Below the pieces are notes generated by a model, which did no database searches, had not been told where the DNA came from, and was given only the letters and a program-made list of their open reading frames with translations. From positions 26,316,809 to 26,380,808 of the forward strand of contig CM057228.1 of NCBI GenBank assembly GCA_029891385.1: a stretch of 64,000 nt of DNA, given 5' to 3'. Origin of the DNA: Erythroxylum novogranatense. Its lineage: Eukaryota; Streptophyta; Magnoliopsida; Malpighiales; Erythroxylaceae. The translations under genes were made by a program, and so were the position numbers. Positions 49,206-60,737 of the stretch are shown piece by piece; the first letter of the stretch is position 1; every line of letters begins with the position of its first letter.

Positions 49206-49731
49206 GTGAGGACAGAGGGACTGAGTAGCCGACCACAGTCCCAGGCTAGAGTCTATGCTATGATGCGGCAGGAGGCTCAGAACTCCCCAGATGTGGTGGC
49301 TGGTATGCTTCTAATTTCTGATTTTGAGGTTTATACATTTTTGGATCCTGGATCCACACATTCGTTTGTTGCACTGCATTTGGCATGTAGATTGCTTAGG
49401 GATAAGGAGATGTTGCAGTATGGGTTGCAGGTGAGTACACCTTTAGGTAGTATTACTGCTCTGGGGGAGGTTTGCAAGGGATGCTCAATCCAGATTGATC
49501 AAGCAGTGCTGAGAGCAGACCTGATAGTATTGCCCGTGAGAGAGATTAATGTGATCTTAGGGATGGACTGACCTACTGCACATAGGGCCGTCATGGACTG
49601 CTATACCAAGGAGGTCGTTTTGGAGTCTCTGGTCGACTGAAGCGATATTCGAGGAGTTAGTCGGCGGTGCGGTCGGGATGATTTCTTTTCTGAGTGCCCT
49701 GAGGTTGATGCAGGGAGGTTGTGAGGCCTAG
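49206..49731 (+). pseudogene. Protease of element C
   Basis: Active-site motif [11 protein letters not shown] near the start and EINVILGMD at its end (49571), the usual span of a plant gypsy protease. A stop follows GMD where Trp is usual. The linker 49572-49731 to RT is degenerate with several stops. Confidence 0.82.
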
Positions 49732-50409
49732 TTGGCTCATGTGGTGGATACCAGAGTTGAGCAGAGGTTGCAGGACATTCCCGTGATTAGGGAATTTCTA
49801 GATGTGTTTCCTGATGAGTTACCGGATTTACCGCCAGATCGGGAGACGGAGTTCTCCATAGACCTCGTTCCAAGTACCGCTCCTATATCTATACCTCCAT
49901 ATAGAATGGCACCTGTGGAACTGAGGGAGCTGAAGGCTCAGCTGCAGGAGTTGTTAGAGAAAGGATTTATTAGGCCCAGTGTTTCTCCTTGGGGAGCTCC
50001 AGTGCTGTTTGTGAAGAAGAAGGACGGGACTCTGAGGCTGTGCATCGATTATAGGCAGTTGAATCGGGTGACAGTGAAAAACAAGTATCCACTGCCTAGG
50101 ATCGATGATTTGTTTGACCAGTTGCAGGGGGCTCAGGTGTTCACTAAGTTGGATCTGCGATCTGGTTATTATCAGTTGAAGATAGCGGAGGCTGATGTGC
50201 CTAAGAGTGCTTTCAGGAGCAGGTATGGGCATTTCGAGTTCCTAGTGATGCCGTTTGGGTTGACTAATGCCCCGGCAGCTTTCATGGCTTTTTTTAATAA
50301 GATTTTTCAGCCCTACCTTGATCAGTTCATTATTGTGTTTATTGATGACATTTTGGTGTATTCGAGGAATAGACAGGAGCATGCGGAGCATCTGAGGATT
50401 GTGTTGTAG
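49732..50409 (+). pseudogene. Reverse transcriptase of element C
   Basis: 225 codons open with successive RT blocks: [81 protein letters not shown] and the catalytic [10 protein letters not shown]. It ends at TAG 50407-50409, where family members have Gln (EHLRIVLQ). A small deletion follows in the motif before KCEFWL, which shifts the frame. The fold is nearly complete up to that point. Confidence 0.9.
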
Positions 50410-51115
50410 CTTATGAGAGATAAGCAGTTGTTTCAATAAGTGTGAATTTTGGTTGGATGAGGTTGTATTTCTGGGACACATTGTGACTGGTGAGGGTATT
50501 AAGGTAGATCCTCATAAGGTTGAGGCAGTGTTAGAGTGGGAGGCTCCTAGGAATGTGTCTGAGCTTCGGAGTTTCCTAGGGTTGGTAGGTTATTACCGGA
50601 GGTTTGTCGAGGGGTTTTCACTGATCTCAGCCCCTCTGACAAAACTTCTGAGGAAAAATGTGGCCTTTAGGTGGACTGAGGAGTGTCAGAAGAGTTTTGA
50701 GGAGCTAAAACATCGGTTGACTACTGCACCGGTGTTAGCTCTACCATCAGGGATCGGAGGTTTTGAGGTTTTTAGTGATGCTTCGCAGCAGGGATTGGGG
50801 TGTGTTCTGATGCAGCACGGTAGAGTGATTGCATATGCCTCGAGACAGTTGAGGTCTCATGAGGTGAATTACCCAGTGCATGTTTTGGAGTTAGCTGCAG
50901 TTGTGTTTGCTCTGAAAATCTAGAGACACTACTTATATGGGGAGACGTTCCAGATTTTCACTGATCATAAGAGTTTGAGGTATTTGCTGAGTCAGAGGGA
51001 GTTAAATTTGAGACAGAGGAGATGGATTGAGCTGCTGAAGGACTATGATTGTACGATCGAGTATCACCCTAGGAAGGCCAATGTGGTGGCAGATGCGTTA
51101 AGCAGGAGATCTCAT
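50410..51115 (+). pseudogene. RT thumb and RNase H of element C
   Basis: After the frameshift the frame reopens: [47 protein letters not shown], then RNase H with [26 protein letters not shown], a TAG at 50921-50923 in place of Trp, [12 protein letters not shown] and VVADALSRR. Apart from the stops, all core RNase H motifs are present. Confidence 0.9.
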
Positions 51116-52043
51116 ATCAGTGCAGCTCAGATTCAGGAATTGAGGTTGCCCTATTTGATTCAGTTGAGAGCTCTGAATGTACAGTTAGATTTGGAGCAGA
51201 ATGGAGCTTTGATGGACACTTTGAGGCTTAGGCCGATGTTACATGACAGGATCAGGCGAGTTCAGGACAAGGATCCTGCTTTGGTGAGATTGATTGAGAG
51301 AGTGAGATCTGATTCGAGTTCTGAGTTTGATGTGCGAGATGGGACATTATGGTTGGGACGGAGACTTTGTGTTCCAGATGTGGATGATTTGAGGCGTGAG
51401 ATTTTAGAGGAGGCACATTTGGCCGCCTATGCTATACATCCTGGTACTACCAAGATGTATAACATTCTGAAGCAACATTTCTGGTGGCCTGGCATGAAGA
51501 TGCAAGTAGCAGAGTATGTTTCCAGGTGTTTGTCGTGCCAGCAGGTTAAGGCTGAGCACCAGGCTCCAGTGGGTAAGCTGCATTCGTTGCCTATTCTGGA
51601 GTGGAAATAGGAACAAATCACTATTGATTTCATTATGGGGCTGCCTAGGATGCCGAGGCAGCATGATGCGATCTGGGTCATTGTGGACTGGTTGACTAAG
51701 TCAGCCCATTTCTTGCCAGTGAGGGAGAACAACACTCTTGATCAGTTGGCCCAGAAGTATGTTACGGAGATAGTGAGACTGCATGGGGTTCTAGTGTCTA
51801 TAGTTTCAGACAGGGATCCCAGATTTACTTCGAGATTTTGGAGGAGTTTGCAATCAGCTATGGGTACTAGGTTGAATTTCAGTACAGCTTTTCATCCTCA
51901 GACAGATGGGCAAAGTGAGAGGACGATTAAGACTGTCGAGGATATGTTGCGGGCTTGTGTATTCGAGTTTCGAGGAGCATAGGATCAGTATTTGGCTCTG
52001 ATTGAGTTTGCTTATAACAATCAGTACCAGAGTAGCATCGGGA
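51116..52043 (+). pseudogene. Integrase of element C, N-terminal and core, cut by element B
   Basis: HHCC zinc domain ([18 protein letters not shown]), then core acids in [29 protein letters not shown] and FHPQTDGQSERTIKT (D, D, E). TAG codons at 51608-51610 and 51980-51982 replace tryptophans of the family motif. The frame ends at QSSIG, where element B enters; the next codons (MAPYEALYG) resume at 60742 and the duplicated GGGAT lies at 52039-52043. Removing B restores frame continuity here. Confidence 0.92.
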
Positions 52044-54177
52044 TTGTTAGGCCCGGGTCCGAGATGTCCCATTCCCGAGGCAGCCCCTCGGGTCGCGCCA
52101 GCAACAGGCGCCCCAAAACGTCGAACCCGATCCCAACATCCATACATAATTCGATTCACACAACATACATACACATATTCTACACATGCATTCCATCTAT
52201 GAAGTAAACACTCCATAAACCAAGGGGCTTCATGTCATAACAACTCGAAGGAAAATAAACGTGGATTTTCAAAACTGCATAATAAAAAATAAAATTTAAA
52301 TCCAAAATACATGAGTATGCTCCATGATGATATGCTGGCGGGCTAACCAAAATACTAACTTAATACAAAGCTCCTAACTAGCTTAAAGTTTTCGATGCCT
52401 TGCAAGATCAACGATCGTCTCGATCTGCACCTGAGGAGGGGAGAGTAATCGGGTGAGCTGCGAAGCTCAGTGGCATATACGTTTATAGCCATTGGCAACG
52501 AGCCACACATTCAAACATATATATGTACAAGTATAGCAAGTCAAGATTTATCCAGTGATTCAAATTCATATAAACATATTTCATGCAATTTCTGTTTCTC
52601 AACATAACAATTATTATGCATCATTTCTATCAAATCAATCATGAATGCACACAAATGGTTTGACAGTTCCGTAAAACGATCCGGATAAATCGAAGTTTAT
52701 TTCGTAAACTATCCGAGTCCGATTTCTCAAGGATCTCGTAGCCTCAAGCGGGCAGCCGGGAGAAGGCTTTATGTCGATGTGCACGTGACTCCATCCGTAA
52801 CTCTCTCACCCAAACAAAACACATAACCATTCGTTCCATGCTCAAAGCATTTATCAAAGCTTTCATAATTTTCATTCTTTCCATTCTTGCAAAATGCCAT
52901 AAGGCCTATCAAGGCCATGCTTAATCATAATCACAATGCATGTTCAATATTTCTCATATAATTCTACACAAGCAATGTCACATAATGCAAGCAAGCATAC
53001 ATAAGGCAATTTGCCCATACACACAATAACCATAAATGTATTATCCACCTAATATCGCTCGAGTATCCGACTCACTGGTGTCCTTCCTCTTGTGATTGGG
53101 TCAGGTCGGCTTGATTTCCTATAATAAACCAAGTTCTCATTCAATTAACATTCAAAGGAAAATATTCAAAAGCTTGAAAATCCAAAAAGGAAAAGCACTA
53201 AAAGTCTCCCCTCGACTTCCACCTAAAATTCCAAACCCTTAAAGGCTAATTCCGAACTTCCCTTCTTCATAAAACTTGTAGCCCTCTATCTCTAGTTCAC
53301 AACGAATCCAAAATCACCTCAATTGGACATCTACACCAAAAGATATGCCCCAAATACCAAAAATCATCTTTGCTGACAACAGGGGTTCGCCGCGGCGAAC
53401 ACCTCTTCGCACGTCGCGACGAATACCTCTTCGCACGTCGCGACGTCGCCCCTCTCGCACGTCGCGATGAATTTAATTATTACACATCGCGACGAACTCC
53501 ACGTTGCGGCGTGTTCATACGCACGTGGCGATGTGCGGGTCTGGAGAACGACTCCGAAACCCAATTTCCAACATTCTCCCACCTTAATCGTTTCCCAAAC
53601 ACAAATGCAACACACCTAAGTCTTAGATCATGTCTTATACTACATTTCTAACCCAACAGCAACTCATAATCAATCATAAACACATCAACCCACGAAATCA
53701 TCATTTTTTCCCTAAAACCCTAAAACCACCGATTCTACTACTTTCATCCTATCTTTTAGTTTAATCCAACCGAAACAAGGTTAAACGAAGAGCAACTTAC
53801 CCGGAAATTGCTTCAAACTGTCGGAAATCCTCAAAGATCGAAATCCCTTTTCTCTTCTCTTCTTCCTCTTCCTCCACTGACGGCTTCTTCTTATATTGCC
53901 TTCTTTCCTCTTCTTTTTCTCTTCCTTTCTTCTATATTCTTTCTCTTAAGCCTAAGTTAAAGACCATTATACCCTTCTTAACAAAGCTTAAACCACTCCA
54001 ACTCAAGTAACCTTCCCAAAAAGCTCTCATATTCTATAATTCTCATTTACACCACATTGAAATCAATTAAACCTCAATTATCCACTAACACTCCCAAATT
54101 AATCAAATTAAGGCATAAACACATAATTAACACAATTCATGCTTAATGACATCATAAAAAAAATTCGGGGTCCAACA
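52044..54177 (-). repeat. 3' LTR of element B (2,134 bp)
   Basis: TGTTAGGCCC ... GGGGTCCAACA. Hairpin GAGCT-GCGA-AGCTC at 52455-52468, donor-like motif in decayed form (TATCCACCT, 53042-53050) and a CpG cluster (53385-53545) opening with the 16-bp palindrome GTTCGCCGCGGCGAAC. Confidence 0.92.
53385..53545. repeat. CpG-rich cluster in the B 3' LTR
   Basis: Palindrome GTTCGCCGCGGCGAAC (53385-53400) followed by CGTCGCGACG-type units, several with C-to-T or G-to-A decay compared with the sister at 59935-60085. Confidence 0.82.
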
Positions 54178-54566
54178 TTTCTCCCCCTCTTAAAAGAAAT
54201 TTTGTCCTCGAAATTATTACCTGAGTCATCGAAGAGATACGGATACTTTTCCTTCATGGCTTCCAAGGGCTCCCATGTAGCCTCCTCTACCGAATGATTC
54301 CTCCACAGGACTTTGACTAGCTGAACTGTCTTGTTCCTGAGGACTTTTTCCTTGGTATCCAAAATTTCCACTAGTAGCTCCTCATAGCTCAAGTCATCCC
54401 TCAGCTGAACCACACTAGTTTGAATGATATGAGAAGGATCCGATCTATACCTCCTCAACATGGAAACATGGAAGACGTCATGAATCTGAGACAATTCCGG
54501 AGGTAACGCCAACCTGTAAGCGAGTGACCCAATCCTCTCAAGGTTCTCATAAGGACCCACATATCA
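54178..54566 (-). pseudogene. Integrase C-terminus and chromodomain of element B
   Basis: Minus-strand frame: GPYENLERIGSLAYRLALP, HDVFHVSMLRRYRSDP, then the chromodomain-like end VQLVKVLWRNHSVEEATWEP and YPYLFDDSG. It ends with the pol tail NNFEDKISFKRG, which overlaps the polypurine tract at 54178-54191. No stop lies before the LTR; the frame runs into it to 54108. A TGA at 54564-54566 sits just upstream, where Arg is expected from element C. Chromodomains in this clade direct integration toward heterochromatin. Confidence 0.88.
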
Positions 54567-55364
54567 CGGACTCAACTTGCCCTTCTTGCCAAACCTCATT
54601 ACTCCTTTCCAAGGAGACGTTTTAAGAAATACCTTCTCACAGACTTCAAACTCCATCTCCTTTCGATGTTCATCAATGTAACTCTTCATCCTATCCTGTG
54701 CTGCCTTAAGTCGCTGCTTAACCAAATTGACTTTCTCAACTGTCGTCTGAATCAACTCTGGTCCTTCCAATTGCCTCTCTCCTTCTTCATCCCAACAGAT
54801 CGGAGTCCTACATCTCCTCCCATACAAAGCCTCATATGGAGCCATCTGAATACTCAAATGGTACGAATTGTTATAGGGAAATTCGACCAATGGCAAATGC
54901 TCATCCCAAGCTCCTCGAAAATCCATCACACAAGCCCTGAGCATCCCCTCAAGTGTCCAAATGGTCCTCTCAAATTGACCATCCGTCTGAGGGTGAAACG
55001 CCGTACTAAAATTTAGCTTAGTACCCAAAGCTTCCTGCAAACTACCCCAAAATCTCGAAGTAAATCGAGGGTCCCTATCGGAAACTATGGAATCCGGAAT
55101 CCCATGCAATCTCACTATCTCATCGATGTACTTCTTTGTTAACACATGCAAAGAATCGGTCTGCTTAATCGCCAAAAAGTGAGCTGACTTGGTCAACCTA
55201 TCCACAATAACCCAAATAGCATCGTGCTTCCTACTGGTCTTAGGCAAACCCTTCAGAAAATCCATAATCACCCTTTGCCACTTCCATTCCGGAATGGACA
55301 ATGGCCTCAACTTACCCGAAGGCGCCTGGTGTTCAGCCTTGACTTGCTGACACACTAGACACTT
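54564..55364 (-). pseudogene. Integrase core of element B
   Basis: Open from [26 protein letters not shown] (D), [15 protein letters not shown] (D), FHPQTDGQFERTIWT (E), then MAPYEALYGRRCRTP and FEVCEKVFLKTSPWKG. All three catalytic acids are present. The zinc domain is split just upstream by the 460-bp insertion at 55365-55824. The frame ends in TGA at 54564. Confidence 0.9.
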
Positions 55365-55824
55365 TTTTGGACCCTGATTTGTTTTAAATTTTAATTATTA
55401 TTTGTTTAATGATTTATTCATGCTTGATTATGTGTTTAATCATTTATTATTTTGGAATTGGGTCTTTAGTGTAGTAGGCTTGAATGAAGATTTAAATTAG
55501 TTAGAATTAATGATGGAAAGATGGGTGGTTAGTTGGAATTAATGGGGAGTTAATGGGCTTAGGTGTAGAGACACAAAAAGACAAAAGATTTAGTTGAGGT
55601 TAGAATTGAACTAAGCTAGTTAGAGCCATTAAAAGCCAACCAAGGGCATAGTTGGAAGGAGGCTTTAAGTGGAGGGCATAATAGGCATAGAAGGAGTAAA
55701 TAGAAGACAAAATTAGAAGAGAAGAGGCAAAAGTCGTGGGCTGCCAAAGGAAAGCAAAGGAAAAGAGGAGAAGAGAGAGAGAGACGTGAGGGAGAGAAGG
55801 AGAAGAAGAAAAGTCGAAAAATCC
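55365..55824. mobile_element. 460-bp insertion with 9-bp target duplication in B integrase
   Basis: Element A runs uninterrupted through this place, so the segment is an insertion. It is flanked by TAGACACTT at 55356-55364 and 55825-55833. It starts TTTTGGACCC and ends GAAAAATCC, with no clear long inverted ends (only GGA/TCC). A 9-bp duplication fits a Mutator-like non-autonomous element. Read on the minus strand it ends in a short A run, so a retroposed fragment is the alternative. It has no coding capacity of its own; the open minus frame is a chance fusion with integrase. Confidence 0.8.
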
Positions 55825-56258
55825 TAGACACTTACTCACAAAGTCTGCTACATTCCTCTTCATGCCTTTCCACCAAAAATGCTCTCTCAAATCCCTGTAC
55901 ATCATGGTGCTACCTGGATGCATGGCATAAGGCGCATTGTGTGTCTCATCCATAATCTCGTCCTTAACCTCCTGCACGTCAGGGATACACAACCTGTTCT
56001 CCACTGTCATAAGCTCATCATCCCTCACTACTACTTCTGAAACTTTACCATTCTGAATTCCATCCCTGAGTCTGCTCAACTCTGCATCTTGAATCTGTAA
56101 CTCTTTAACTTTCTCCCTGAGTATCGGTCTCACTCGGAAGTTAGCTAGAAGACAATCTGACTCCTCTTGCTTCAATCTTATCTTAAGCTTGGCCATCTCT
56201 TCCAATAAAGGAAGATAAACCGTCCGAACATGAGCAATCGAAGACTTCCTGCTCAAAG
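55825..56258 (-). pseudogene. Integrase zinc domain and linker of element B
   Basis: [54 protein letters not shown] (HH) and FVSKCL (first Cys of CC). A one-base loss near 56260 (ADALSR motif) shifts this frame from the RNase H frame. The second half of the zinc site lies across the insertion. Confidence 0.85.
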
Positions 56259-56909
56259 CATCCCCACTACATTGGCCTTGCCCGGATGATACTCAATCAG
56301 CAAATCATAATCCTTAAGCAACTCTATCCACCGTCGCTGTCTCAAATTCAATTCCTTCTGACTCACTAAATACTTGAGACTCTTATGATCGGTAAAGATC
56401 CTCGTCTGAACTCCATACAGATAATGTCCCCAAATCTTCAAAGCAAAGATCACAGCTGCCAACTCCAAATCATGCATCGGATAATTCAACTCATAAGGCT
56501 TCAACTGCCTCGAAGCATAAGCAATCACCCTATCTCCCTGCATCAAAACACAATCGAGACCCTTCCTTGAAGCATCACTGTACACAGTATATCCCTCATC
56601 ACCCGATGGCAAAATCAAAATCAGAGCACTAGTCAATCTGTGTTTAAGTTCCTCAAAACTCTTCTGACACTCCTCAGTCCAGATAAACTTCTGATTCTTT
56701 CTCAACAACTTAGTCATCGGAGCGGCTATTATGGAGAATCCCTCTACAAACCTCCTATAATAGCCTGCCAGACCCAGAAAACTTCTCACCTCTGCTACAT
56801 TCTTCGATGCTTCCTAATTCACCACAGCTTCTATCTTCTTTGGATCCACATGCACTCCTTGCTCTGAGATCACGTGTCTAAGAAGTGAAACTTCTCTTAG
56901 CCAAAATTC
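56253..56909 (-). pseudogene. RNase H and RT thumb of element B
   Basis: [50 protein letters not shown] (Gly-to-Asp relative to A), [25 protein letters not shown]. Upstream, TAG at 56814-56816 replaces Trp (CCA in A at the same place), and another stop lies near 56910 after YAKFDK. Confidence 0.88.
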
Positions 56910-58115
56910 TCATTTATCGAATTTGGCATACAACTCGTTCCTCCTCAAAGTCTCCAAAGCAATCCTCAAATGCTCTTCATGCTGCTCATCACTCCTGGAA
57001 TAAACCAATATATCATCAATAAAGACAATGATAAATTTATCCAAGATTGGCTTAAAGACCCGATTCATCAAATCCATAAATGCTACAGGCGCATTCGTCA
57101 ATCCAAAGGGCATAACCAAGAACTCAAAATGCCCATACCGAGTCCTGAAAGCAGACTTTGGCACATCCAACTCCTTAATCCTCAACTGATGGTAACCCGA
57201 TCTCAAGTCTATCTTAGAGAAGACTTTCGCCCCTTGCAATTGATCAAACAGATCATCAATGCGAGGAAGCGGATACCTGTTCTTCACAGTGACCTGATTC
57301 CGCTTCCGATAGTCTACACACATCCTCAATGATCCATCTTTCTTCTTCACAAAAAGAACCGGAGCTCCCCAAGGTGAAGAGCTCGGCCTTATGTATCCCT
57401 TCTCTAACAATTCCTCCAATTGCTCCTTAAGCTCTTTTAATTCCGCCGGAGCCATCCGGTAAGGCAGAATTGAAATCGACGCTGTACCTGACAGAAGCTC
57501 AATGGAAAACTCAATTTTCCTAGCTGGCGATAGTCCTGGCAATTCCTTGGGAAAGACGTCCGAGAATTCCCTGACTACTGGAATATCCTCCAGCTTCCCT
57601 CTATCTGGCCTGGAATCTATCACATAGGCCAAAAACGCCTCACATCCTTTACTCATCATCTTCTCTGCTGTCAAAGCTGAAACAACTCTGGGTGGACCTG
57701 CTTTTCTGTCCCCCACAAACACCACTCTCCTTCCACTATCCAATTCAAATTCCACCGTCTTCTGTTTACAATCCAAACGGGCATTGTATCTCTCCAACAT
57801 ATCCATACCCAAAATCACATCTAATCCTCCCATCTTCAGTGGCATTAAATCCACAACTAGAACTTCTCCACCAATACGAATCTCACAATCTCTAAATACT
57901 TGACTGACAATAATGTACTGGCCGATTGGAGTACTCACCATCAGCGGAGTATCCAAAGGGCTCACATTTCTATCACACACGGGTCTACTCGAGGAAACAA
58001 ACGAATGAGTAGAACCTGGATCAATCAAAGCAATCACATCATCAGAAAAGAGTCGAACCATACCAGTGACTACATCAGAAGCGGTCTCTGCATCCTCCCT
58101 AGTCATCGCAAACAC
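56910..58115 (-). pseudogene. Protease and reverse transcriptase of element B (401 codons open)
   Basis: The longest open frame in the window. Protease active site [16 protein letters not shown], flap-end VILGMDML, then a linker ([17 protein letters not shown]) and [83 protein letters not shown] and catalytic [10 protein letters not shown]. Compared with A and C, the Leu in DYRKLNQ is Arg here. It ends at YAKFDK followed by a stop. Confidence 0.92.
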
Positions 58116-59295
58116 CCTAGCCGGTGCCTGCCCCCTGAGTCACTCCGGAATGCTCACTCTCTTAGCTACATCTGTACTGCCCACTTCTGTTGCAGTCCTC
58201 TGACCTACAGTCTCTGTCCTCCTCGGAACTTGCATCTGGCTTCTCTCTTGTCTCGGAGGCTGAGGACACTCTCTGGCAATGTGTCCCTTCTCCCTACAGT
58301 TGAAACAAGCTCTTGTCAATCTGTAGCACTCTCCTCTATGGGGTCTTCCGCAATGCTCACACTTCGGAATGAATTGTCTATCCCCATCTGCCCTTCTACT
58401 GCCGCCCACCGTTAAGGCTTGGTGAGAAACAGTAGAAGTCCTCATCGGCCTAGGTCGGCTCGCTTGCTCGCCTCCTCTCCTCTCGATCAACTGGAAACTC
58501 CTGGCACTCTATGCGTCTGCATAGGAGTACTAGTGCTGCCTCCCCTCTTGAACTGCTCTCTTCCCTTTCTCTTCTTGTTCACTGCACTCTTGATTTTCTC
58601 AATATTTTCAACCCTCAGAGCTGCCTCAACCAGCTGCTGGAAATCACAGAAATTATGCACTATCACTTTTTCTCTGATGGCCAAGTGCAGGCCCGACTCA
58701 AACCGGCGACATCTAGCAGCCTCACTCAGCATCAAATCCAAAGCATACCTCACCAACTAAGTGAACAGACGCTCATACTCACTGACTGTCATCTCCCTCT
58801 GAGTCAAACTGAGGAACTCCCTCTGCTTCTGCTGGATGTACACCTCAGACAGATATTTCTTCCAGAAGGCAGCAAGGAAGTCCTGCCAAGCCAACCCTAC
58901 TGGCCTCATCTGACTCCCTGGCACAGTCTCCCACCAATGCAGAGCATCTCCCTGAAGCAAACTAGCAGCTTAAATAACTCTCTTGTCATCCTCACACTCC
59001 ATCTGATCTAGCACCCTCTCGGTCTTTCTCAACCATGTATCGGCTTCTTCAGGGTCAGTGGTCCCGTAGAAGTCCACTGCTCCATACTTCCTCAATCATC
59101 AAACCGTCGCCCTTCTTTAGGGTGAAGCGAAAATCGTGGTATCGACCCATAGCCCGGACAAACGCTCGAGTGAATGCAAACGACCTCGAGATCCAATGGA
59201 GGCACTCGCTCCCGCAATGGCGACTCGAGTGCCGCAATGAGCGAGCTCACTACCTAGCCCTACGAAGCCTCGGCATTCCACAGGGCTCTTGAATT
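58116..59295 (-). pseudogene. Gag of element B
   Basis: From right to left: YGAVDFYGTTDPEEADTWL (about 59090-59030), LLQGDALHWWETVPG, FWKKYLSEVYIQQKQREFL, SEYERLFT, TAG at 58757-58759 (CAG in A), RCRRFESGLHLAIREKV, FQQLVEAALRVENIEK, a basic stretch, CEHCGRPHRGEC and the zinc knuckle CFNCREKGHIAREC (intact CCHC). The N-terminus is missing because the 59295/59296 deletion removed the leader. A frame change lies near 58488. Confidence 0.87.
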
Positions 59296-60737
59296 AAGCG
59301 GGAAATCGGGAGAAGGCTTTATGTCGACGTGCACGTGACTCCATCCGTAACTCTCTCACCCAAACAAAACACATAACCATTCGTTCCATGCTCAAAGCAT
59401 TTATCAAAGCTTTCATAATTTTCATTCTTTCCATTCTTGCAAAATGCCATAAGGCCTATCAAGGCCATGCATAATCATAATCACAATGCATGTTCAATAT
59501 TTCTCATATAATTCAACACAAGCAATGTCACATAATGCAAGCAAGCATACTTAAGGCAATTTGCCCATACACACAATAACCATAAATGTATTATCTACCT
59601 AATATCGCTCGAGTATCCGACTCACTGGTGTCCTTTCTCTTGTGATTGGGTCAGGTCGGCTTGGTTTCCTATAATAAACCAAGTTCTCATTCAATTAACA
59701 TTCAAAGGAAAATATTCAAAAGCTTGAAAATCCAAAAAGGAAAAGCACTAAAAGTCTCCACTCGACTTCCACCTAAAATTCTGAACCCTTAAAGGCTAAT
59801 TCCGAACTTCCCTTCTTCATAAAACTTGTAGCCCTCTATCTCTATTTTACAACGAATCCAAAATCACCTCAATTGGACATCTACACCAAAAGATATGCCC
59901 CAAATACCAAAAATCATCTTTGCTGACAACAGGGGTTCGCCGCGGCGAACACCTCTTCGCACGTCGCGGCGAATACCTCTTCGCACGTCGCGACGTCGCC
60001 CCTCTCAAACGTCGCGGCGAATTTAATTATTACACGTCGCGACGAACTCCACGTCGCGGCGTGTTCATACGCACGTCGCGACGTGCGGTTCTAGAGAACG
60101 ACTCCGAAACCCAATTTCCAGCATTCTCCCACCTTAATCCTTTCCCAAACACAAATGCAATACACCTAAGTCTTAGATCATGTCTTATACTACATTTCTA
60201 ACGCAACAGCAACTCATAATCAGTCATAAACACATCAACCCACAAAATCTAATCATTTTTGCCCTAAAACCCTAAAACTACCGATTCTACTACTTTCATC
60301 CTATCTTTTAGTTTAATCCAACTGAAACAAGGTTAAACGAAGAGCAACTTACCCAGAATTTGCTTCAAACTGTCGGAAATCCTCAAAGATCGAAATCCCT
60401 TTTCTCTTCTCTTCTTCCTCTTCCTCCACCGACGGCTTCTTCTTCTATTTCCTTCTTTCCTCTTCTTTTTCTCTTCCTTTCTTCTATATTCTTTCTCTTA
60501 ATCCTAAGTCAAAGACCATTATACCCTTTTTAACAAAGCTTAAACCACTCCAACTCAAGTAACCTTCCCAAAAAGCCCTCATATTAATTTACCCTATAAT
60601 TCTCATTTACACCACATTGAAATCAATTAAACCTCAATTATCCACTAACACTCCCAAATTAATCAAATTAAGTCATAAACACATAATTAACACAATTCAT
60701 GCTTAATGACATCATAAAAAAAATTCAGGGTCCAACA
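59296..60737 (-). repeat. Truncated 5' LTR of element B (about 1.44 kb)
   Basis: Homology with the left LTR begins near AAGCGGG (59296, matching about 52746), so about 700 bp is missing, including the PBS-proximal end. The right end AGGGTCCAACA is intact. The CpG cluster at 59935-60085 is better preserved than its sister, with six CGTCGCGRCG cores at 59962, 59986, 60010, 60035, 60052 and 60074. Confidence 0.9.

Larger units (their letters stand above)
52044..60737 (-). mobile_element. Element B: Tekay/Del-type chromovirus inside C integrase
   Basis: 8,694 bp on the minus strand: 3' LTR at left (52044-54177), pol and gag (54178-59295), truncated 5' LTR at right (59296-60737). Exact target-site duplication GGGAT at 52039-52043 and 60738-60742. 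A deletion removed the PBS, the leader and about 700 bp of the 5' LTR. It carries a further 460-bp insertion. Closely related to element A. Confidence 0.95.

Noticed and set aside
55600..56256. A 218-aa minus-strand frame joining integrase to a hydrophobic tail
   Set aside because: The tail comes from the 460-bp insertion, so this is a chance fusion and not a new protein.
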